Source: Deltaproteobacteria bacterium (GTDB taxonomy: Bacteria; Desulfobacterota; Desulfarculia; Desulfarculales; Desulfarculaceae). Taken from it: DNA of 39,956 nucleotides. Location: positions 1-39,956 of the forward strand of contig JAHLLJ010000021.1 in the NCBI GenBank assembly GCA_020444205.1, written 5' to 3'. The position numbers and the translations under genes are program-made. Of the stretch, positions 35,015-39,956 are shown in pieces (the stretch's first letter is position 1; the number at the start of each line of letters is the position of its first letter). Below the pieces are notes generated by a model. That model ran no database searches. It was not told the DNA's origin and saw nothing but the letters and a program-made list of their open reading frames with translations.

Positions 35015-35305
35015 GGATCATGTCACCTTTATGCCGGATGCCGCTAAACCAGTAAGCAGGTTTTCCGCTATGCCTGTCCCGGGACCAAGTGTGAACCCCA
35101 GCTTTGACCTCACCTAAGTAATTTTCGACACTTCATCGGTGGTTCGCTTGCGCTCATCTTCCTGACACACACCTGTCACGGACCACTACCGTGACTTTTC
35201 CTTAACGCTTACCACCCCTAGCTCTTTACCAGCGCAGTTTAAGGGGGTTGGAGCCTGTTCCCGCAGACCGACTCCCAGGGGCCTCCCCTCATCACTTTCA
35301 TAGTT
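35015..35305 (-). mobile_element. truncated group II intron-like RNA (5' domain)
   Basis: On the minus strand this 290-base stretch looks like structured RNA rather than coding DNA. It has a hairpin GTCACGG/CCGTGAC, a GCAA tetraloop hairpin (GAGCGCAAGCGAACC), the run GCGTTAAGGAAAAGTC and a GTGAGGTCAAAGC segment, all of which I associate with the 5' part of bacterial group II introns. No reverse transcriptase follows; instead the peptidase-like gene starts just downstream. The identification is from pattern memory only. Confidence 0.45.
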
Positions 35306-35314
35306 ACATTCAAC

Positions 35315-35584
35315 TTATATTATGGGCGGATTTGGCGCCGAAGGGGTTGTTTTTCTAATTTTGGGTTTGGTCCCCTTTAGCCGTGGGCTGTTCAGGCTAT
35401 ACCACCTCCGGCTGGCCTCATACCAGGCCTTCTTGCGCCAGGCATGCAGGCGAGATTCGTGCAGCCCCAGCTGCTTGGCCGCGTCGGCCACTTCCACCTG
35501 TTCGGCCAGACTAAGGGCCTCTGACTTGAATTCGGGAGAGTAGCGCCTGCGGGTCGTCTTGGTCTGCTTCTGCTTTAGGGGCAT
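35315..35584 (-). pseudogene. truncated IS3-family transposase OrfA
   Basis: An 89-residue frame starting PLKQKQTKTTRRRYSPEFKS, followed by EALSLAEQVEVADAAKQLGL and HESRLHAWRKKAWYEASR. This is the helix-turn-helix DNA-binding start of IS3-type OrfA, with Leu-zipper and OrfB missing. After YEASR (about residue 59) the sequence no longer matches, and the frame runs on for 30 unrelated residues up to the group II intron-like stretch. The element cannot move by itself. Confidence 0.75.
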
Positions 35585-35918
35585 GGATCATCTCCGCCAT
35601 GCAATCTTCTCGCTTAACGAAGTGTCCGTCAAAAATGGGCTCATGATCAGGGCATCTAGGAAATCAGCGGCTACTGAACGTAATTTGGAGAAGACGTTCT
35701 CGCAGATTTTGCCTGGCTGGCAGGCTAGAGCAGTAATACTTCCTATTGACTGGTGAACATTTCGATAGCAGTATGGATATATAAGTAGTGAATATCATTA
35801 TCTACGCCTCTGCCGAAACCTTGCAGCACCTTGTCTACATCCTTAGAACGTATCGGAAGAGGCCCTTTGCCGATTCCGTCCGATCCTCAGGTTTTCTTTG
35901 CATGATTTGGATAAGGTC
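35585..35918. other. 334-base gap before the PAS-LuxR gene
   Basis: Probably leftover IS end (GTGTCCGTCAAAAATGG near 35622) plus the upstream region of the regulator. TTGACT at 35746 could be a -35, but the -10 at normal spacing (CAGTAT) is poor. No gene supported. Confidence 0.4.
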
Positions 35919-37607
35919 ATGAAGCAAAAACCTACCTATGAAGAACTTTTAAAAAGAGTACACGAATTAGAATCGAATGAATATGAAAACAATAAACGCT
36001 TAGCTTGCGTTAACGAACAAATTGAAGATTTAAAAAACCTATTAGATTGCGTTACTTTCGTGGTTTATATGAAGGATGATAAAGGAGTTTACACCTATAT
36101 AAATAAGGGGTTCGAAAATTTATCCCAGTTAAAGCAAGAAAATGTACTCGGAAAAACGGATCTAGATTTGTTTCCTGAAAAAGGTGCAGAAAAAACCTCT
36201 CAAAATGACAGGATTGTAATGGAAACTGGTCACCCCCTGGAAATAGAAGAAATCGGGCCTGTGCATGGGGAAATGCATAGATTTTCCTCTTTAAAATACC
36301 CACTGAGGTCCCAACATGGTGATATTCATGGAGTATTCGGAATATCAACAGACATCACCGCGCAAAAGCAAGTAGAAAAAGAATTAATACTTTTGCGGAA
36401 CGTCGTTGAACAGAGTGTAGATGGTCTAGCCGTGGTTGATATGGAAGGGAATTTGCAATATCTCAATGCTGCTTTTGCACAATTGCATGGTTATGACCCC
36501 AAAGATTTAATTGGAAAAAATTTAACAATTTTTCATAGTAAAGATCAACTGGCAGAGGTAGAAGCAGCCAATCAGCAAACCAAAAATACTGGAAAATTTT
36601 ATGGAGAGATTTGGCATGTTAGAAAAGACGGTACTGCATTCCCTGGTTTGATGCACAACAGCCTTATAAAAAATGCTCAGGGGAAGCCGGTTGGAATGAC
36701 GGGGACCCTGCGGGACATAAGCAATTTAAAGAAAATAGAAAAAGAACTCAGGGAAAGTGAAGAACGCTTTAAGACGACATTTGAAAATGCTCCAGTTGGA
36801 ATAATACTTGCTGATTTTGATGGAACTTTTAAATCGGCAAATAAAAAAATGTATGAAATGTTCGGTTATGATTATAATCTTGATGCAGAAGAAAACATTG
36901 TTATTGAAAAAATAACCCATAAGGATGACGAACATACAATAGAATGGTTTAGAAAATTAACGTCACACGAAATTGATAATTATACAATTGAGAAACGCTA
37001 TGTCCGTAAAGATGGGTCAACAATGTGGGGTCGTGCCACTGTGGTGGCTATTTATTCACAAACCAACCAGCCGAAGTATATTTTAGTAATTATAGAAGAC
37101 GTCTCTCGCGTCAAAAAATTTGAAAAGGAGCTTAGGTCAGCCAACTACATGCTTGAGAAGAGAGTTCGTGAACGTACTGATGAATTAGAAAAGCTCAACG
37201 TTGCCTTGCGGGTATTACTAGACCACAGGGAAAAAGAGAAGGAGGCCCTAGAAGAAACCATCGCTTCGACAGCTACTGTCCAGATCACGCCATTCATTGA
37301 TCGTCTGAAAAAAAACAACCTAAGCGAGAGCCAGAATTCGCTTCTTACGATGATCGAAAATGGCCTCAAGGAGATGGTTTCTCCATTTTCAGGCAAACTT
37401 AATACAAAACTATCGGGACTGACTCCCAGAGAAAAAGAAGTGGCTCTTTTGATAAGAGACGGTTTCACCAATGCTGCAGCGGCAGACGCCTTGGCGATCT
37501 CTGAACATTCAGTGGCATTTCACAGACAAAATGTGAGACGCAAGCTCGGCCTCAAAAACACTAAAGCCAATCTTACCAGCTACTTACAGGACTTACCAGA
37601 GCTCTAG
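35919..37607 (+). CDS. PAS-domain sensor with LuxR-type DNA-binding domain
   Basis: A 562-residue soluble one-component regulator. A short coiled N-terminus (PTYEELLKRVHELE) precedes three PAS domains: about 40-145 (VYMKDDKGVYTYINKGFE), 160-270 (AVVDMEGNLQYLNAAFAQLHGYD, with PAC GTLRDIS) and 280-395 (GIILADFDGTFKSANKKMYEMFGYD). A coiled coil (RVRERTDELEKL) leads to a C-terminal LuxR/GerE helix-turn-helix (LTPREKEVALLIRDGFTN, ISEHSVAFHRQNVRRKLGL). No membrane helix and no kinase. The ATG at 35919 is preceded by GGATAAGG; a TTG seven codons earlier is less likely. Strongly AT-richer than the chromosome, typical of transferred DNA. Target genes and signal are unknown. Confidence 0.88.
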   Translation: MKQKPTYEELLKRVHELESNEYENNKRLACVNEQIEDLKNLLDCVTFVVYMKDDKGVYTYINKGFENLSQLKQENVLGKTDLDLFPEKGAEKTSQNDRIVMETGHPLEIEEIGPVHGEMHRFSSLKYPLRSQHGDIHGVFGISTDITAQKQVEKELILLRNVVEQSVDGLAVVDMEGNLQYLNAAFAQLHGYDPKDLIGKNLTIFHSKDQLAEVEAANQQTKNTGKFYGEIWHVRKDGTAFPGLMHNSLIKNAQGKPVGMTGTLRDISNLKKIEKELRESEERFKTTFENAPVGIILADFDGTFKSANKKMYEMFGYDYNLDAEENIVIEKITHKDDEHTIEWFRKLTSHEIDNYTIEKRYVRKDGSTMWGRATVVAIYSQTNQPKYILVIIEDVSRVKKFEKELRSANYMLEKRVRERTDELEKLNVALRVLLDHREKEKEALEETIASTATVQITPFIDRLKKNNLSESQNSLLTMIENGLKEMVSPFSGKLNTKLSGLTPREKEVALLIRDGFTNAAAADALAISEHSVAFHRQNVRRKLGLKNTKANLTSYLQDLPEL

Positions 37608-38041
37608 CCTATTTCTAAAAACATATAGTTGGCACTAGTAAGTAGGTTTAACCTACTTGTAATCCATTTAAACCCTATCTTACCAAAAAACTAAAATTAT
37701 AATATATTTTATATAGTTGTACGTTTCTGCCATGTTTCCGAGGTGCTTGTGTAAACGACAATTAATTTCTCTTCGGCATTCTCCACGGGGCATGAAATAA
37801 ATTGACACCATCATCTAAGGCAGCTTTCCCTGGTGGCGGTAGCGCAACCGCTGATGAAAGTTTGCGATCATCTGCCGATCTTCATTATCAGTGTCGCACC
37901 AGAACTGGGCTCAAGTTCAGTAACTCTGATGGATGCCAAGCAGCTCGTGCCAGAATTGAGGAAAATCCAAGCTATATTGACATGTTAGGATGTCGCAAAT
38001 GCTCGGGCCCCTTACCATTAGCAGAAAATGGAGAGCAAACG
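37608..38041. other. 434-base gap after the PAS-LuxR gene
   Basis: Holds a palindrome (37640-37658). A 44-codon plus-strand frame (37854-37988) and an upstream extension of the zinc-ribbon gene frame (from 37802) compete in the same stretch; neither has a ribosome site and I support neither. Confidence 0.4.
37640..37658. repeat. 19-base perfect palindrome
   Basis: AAGTAGGTT, one central T, AACCTACTT. No T tract follows, so it is more like a protein-binding site than a terminator. It lies 33 bases after the PAS-LuxR stop. Confidence 0.5.
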
Positions 38042-38458
38042 ATGTCTAGCAATGAGGATGATGCCCACAGAACCGTAAAACCTCCTTCTGAACCTGAGAT
38101 GTGCAAGTGCGGCCGTGGGCCTGTAGCTATCCGAAAGAATGGCACCTCTGCTGGCAGATGCAGGCAATGCATGTCTGACGTTGCTAAAAAATGGCCCAGG
38201 GGAAGAAAGCAATCTAAGAAAAAAAAGGACGATAAATCAACAGAAGTTGGTGCCGTGTTGGATACACATGTTTTGCTTGGGTTGCTAAAGGAAAGAAAAG
38301 AAGAGGCCGAAAGTTTAGTAAACAATTTGATTGAAAAAGGTGCGCTAAACGGGGACAAGGATCTCTCCCAGGCAATCATATCCTTTATTAAATTCATGGC
38401 AACTATGGATGTTGTACTAAAAACTGAAACGCTGGAAAACAATAATATCAAGAATTAG
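38042..38458 (+). CDS. zinc-ribbon protein of unknown function
   Basis: A 138-residue protein. An N-terminal acidic part precedes a four-cysteine zinc ribbon (CKCGRGPVAIRK then GRCRQCMSDV), a very basic run (RGRKQSKKKKDDK) and a helical C-terminus (LLGLLKERKEEAESLVNNLI). The layout suggests nucleic-acid binding. GGAGAG lies six bases before the ATG. AT-rich like the PAS-LuxR gene, so probably the same incoming segment. No family recognised. Confidence 0.55.
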   Translation: MSSNEDDAHRTVKPPSEPEMCKCGRGPVAIRKNGTSAGRCRQCMSDVAKKWPRGRKQSKKKKDDKSTEVGAVLDTHVLLGLLKERKEEAESLVNNLIEKGALNGDKDLSQAIISFIKFMATMDVVLKTETLENNNIKN

Positions 38459-38519
38459 CTTCAACTGTTTAATAGTGTTCTAATAATTAAGTTTCCTATG
38501 GGGTTTGTACTTGGCGAGC

Positions 38520-38692
38520 TGACCCGCCCCCCCCTTAAACCGTTCCAGATTTTAAGGTAGGTTTTTTGCCCTAAAAAGGGAGGGCGATTATGACCAGGAA
38601 ACGCAATTAGGCCGAGCAGACCATCGGCAAGTTGCGTGAGGCAGAGATTTTAAGGGGCCAAGGGCCAGCTAACTGTCTTTTGGGGTATAGGT
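38520..38692 (+). mobile_element. IS3-family (IS407-like) left-end remnant with dead orfA
   Basis: A terminal-repeat-like TGACCCGCCCCCCCCTTAAA is followed by an orfA start at 38590 reading MTRKRN, stop (TAG), AEQTIGKLREAEILRGQG. This matches the beginning of IS3-type OrfA (MKRxRFTEEQI...LREAE) with one nonsense codon. The rest of the element is gone. Confidence 0.6.
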
Positions 38693-38706
38693 AAACCCAC
38701 TCCCAA

Positions 38707-38789
38707 TATACTTCACCTCCTACTTCACCAAAACAAAACGGGGCCCAGCCAAATGGCTGAACCCCGCAAAAATGCTATGGCGTCCCCAA
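38707..38789 (-). repeat. tRNA-tail/terminator repeat, copy 4
   Basis: The best preserved copy. Minus strand: CCCGTTGGGGACGCCA (38778-38793), which looks like T-stem, acceptor strand and CCA of a tRNA (E. coli tRNA-Glu ends GGGGACGCCA), then TAGCATTTTT, the terminator hairpin and a GGTGAAGTAGG tail. The tRNA body does not continue to the right of it. Confidence 0.8.
38730..38766 (-). terminator. terminator hairpin in repeat copy 4
   Basis: Minus strand stem CGGGGTTCAGCC / GGCTGGGCCCCG (12 pairs including two G-U), loop ATTT, followed by TTTTGTTTTGG. Confidence 0.8.
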
Positions 38790-38841
38790 CGGGTGCCGGA
38801 AAACTGCTTTGGGCGATGGCTGAGCTGAAGATGGCCGGCTA

Positions 38842-39768
38842 TCAATTCAATGAAAAATATCCCTGATCCTCTTTGGCTCTTCCATTGGCGATCAAGCGTT
38901 CCAAATGCTTTTTCATGATGGCCCACTCGGCCACCATGTAAGACTCAATAGGCTGGCGCGGTTTTCGATAGGCGATCCAGGCGTTGATTATCTCTTCACG
39001 GGTGCGGGGCCGGGCCAGAAATTCGATCAACTTTGCTTCCCGTTGGTCGATTACTTCCAAGAACTGTTGCCAAAGAGGCCCAGGGTTTTGCGTGAAGACA
39101 CCGGTCTCATGGCTGGTGAGCCACACCTTGGCCGGGATGTGGCTCAGGTATTCGACTGAGTCTCTTACCGCCTGGATGTCGGCGTGAAGCTCTCCATAGT
39201 AGGGCCCAAAGGGGGTAAGGTCATAGTCCCCCAGGAAGAGGACTTCGGGCTCCTTGAAAAAAAAGCTCAGATGACCGGGTGTGTGCCCAGGCGTAGCCAG
39301 CACCTCCACGGTAACCGTTTCCAGATTAATCGTCTCACCCGGGGTAAGGAAGCCACTGGGCACGCGAGGCCGGTAGTGAAAATACTCGCGCAATTGCTTC
39401 CGCCAAGCTTGCCGAGTACCGGCTTCATCCATTCCGTACCAATCTAAAAAAATTTCTATGTCGGTCAGTGGAGGAGCGTCCTTTGAGGACATCTTCAGGG
39501 GCAAGTCGTCGAAGAGATCCAAGTAGGCCAGGTGGTCCTCGTGCCAGTGGCTAAGCCAGACTTCACGCACCCCCGGCCCTTCCCTTAGCTGTGTCAGGAT
39601 TTGCTTGTCAGAGGCCGGGTCAATCAGTATTCCGGCGCCCTCTATATAGATGGAATGGCATCGTGGGTACTTGCCCCGATTTCTCCCAGGCACGAACCAC
39701 ACGGGCCCGAAATGATGTATTTTATCCAAGGCTTTTTCCTTTTCACCCACTGGGCAACGTCGTTTCAT
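38842..39768 (-). CDS. MBL-fold metallo-hydrolase
   Basis: A 308-residue beta-lactamase-fold hydrolase with the metal motif SHWHEDH (H74, H76, D78, H79), the second His in LATPGHTPGHLSF, and GDYDLTPFGP for the bridging Asp. The opening HFGPVWFVPGRNRGKYPRCHSIYIEG resembles proteins that act on glyoxalase-II-like or lactone substrates, and a C-terminal helical extension (about 240-308) is present. ATG at 39768 has no ribosome site; a TTG at 39729 with AAGGA eight bases upstream is a real alternative and would give 295 residues. Nothing clear lies between it and the window end. Confidence 0.85.
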   Translation of the reverse strand: MKRRCPVGEKEKALDKIHHFGPVWFVPGRNRGKYPRCHSIYIEGAGILIDPASDKQILTQLREGPGVREVWLSHWHEDHLAYLDLFDDLPLKMSSKDAPPLTDIEIFLDWYGMDEAGTRQAWRKQLREYFHYRPRVPSGFLTPGETINLETVTVEVLATPGHTPGHLSFFFKEPEVLFLGDYDLTPFGPYYGELHADIQAVRDSVEYLSHIPAKVWLTSHETGVFTQNPGPLWQQFLEVIDQREAKLIEFLARPRTREEIINAWIAYRKPRQPIESYMVAEWAIMKKHLERLIANGRAKEDQGYFSLN

Positions 39769-39956
39769 TTATTTGAAGTGGTAGGCTATTTTCCTATACG
39801 GCCATCATCACCCCGTTCTTGGCCCAAATCCTAACTTAAAATTTCAACCTGGTTAAGGGTGGCCTCTCAAATATGACCTTCTCCCAAATCCTTTACCAGG
39901 AAAAGAATTAGGATTTTGGCCCATCGCGATCATGGGTATGGGTTCGGGAGGCTCCA

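Noticed and set aside
37854-37988. 44-codon plus-strand frame starting MKVCDHLPIFIIS
   Set aside because: No ribosome site, and the same stretch is equally open in the frame of the zinc-ribbon gene; composition does not decide.
31747-38789. Integron attC sites as explanation of the four repeats
   Set aside because: No GTTRRRY/RYYYAAC core pairs and no integron integrase; the tRNA-like end and minus-strand terminator explain the module better.
39820-39923. Imperfect inverted repeat TGGCCCAAATCCTAA / TTAGGATTTTGGCCCA near the window end
   Set aside because: Half-sites are about 75 bases apart with an indel, and no element or gene is visible; too little to call an IS end or operator.

Overview
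The window reads as chromosome of a GC-rich Gram-negative bacterium, most likely a deltaproteobacterium (Desulfobacterota; Desulfarculales-like is my guess). The grounds are the DctM-type TRAP permease, an MltD-like lipoprotein, outer-membrane barrel and heptosyltransferase genes, several SPASM radical-SAM proteins, frequent TTG/GTG starts and PAS-LuxR regulators. No rRNA, complete tRNA or CRISPR array is present.

Region 1 (1-13.5 kb) is ordinary GC-rich chromosome. It holds the tail of a TRAP permease, an MltD-like transglycosylase, a DsbD-like thiol reductase followed by an adenine-deaminase-like gene and an exported metallophosphoesterase, pcm plus a TIGR00725 protein, an MscS channel, two tandem MTA/SAH-deaminase-type amidohydrolases, a secreted orphan and a GNAT acetyltransferase.

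Region 2 (13.5-25.5 kb) looks like a cell-surface glycan locus. The plus-strand operon is SPASM radical SAM, second SPASM radical SAM, GT9, transketolase N-half, transketolase C-half, GT2, all overlapping or nearly so. It meets head-on a minus-strand set: membrane GT2 + radical SAM (overlapping), two decayed gene fragments, an outer-membrane barrel, a methyltransferase and a multi-pass GT-C-like protein.

Region 3 (25.8-30.6 kb) carries the wreck of an oxidative pentose-phosphate operon. A cydA N-terminal scrap is joined to a transketolase C-terminal pseudogene, followed by an intact HAD hydrolase, an intact gnd, and a zwf remnant that still starts with an ATGA overlap on gnd. DUF5996 and secreted-protein genes follow.

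Region 4 (30.6-40 kb) is an AT-richer accessory zone. Four same-orientation repeats (31.75, 32.92, 33.43 and 38.71 kb) each carry, on the minus strand, a tRNA-like 3' end (GGGGACGCCA in two copies, one substitution in the others) followed by a rho-independent terminator whose RNA stem pairs well only on that strand. They look like att-site scars from repeated integration at a tRNA (tRNA-Glu-like) gene that should lie to the right of the window. Between them sit single-gene cargos: a PF04909 amidohydrolase, an unlisted 51-residue secreted Trp/Pro-rich peptide, a small secreted protein, an MA-like peptidase with a changed active site, IS3 and group II intron debris, a PAS-LuxR regulator and a zinc-ribbon protein. 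No integrase is visible. This tRNA-scar array with its cargo, and the radical-SAM/split-transketolase glycan operon, are the best candidates for something undescribed.
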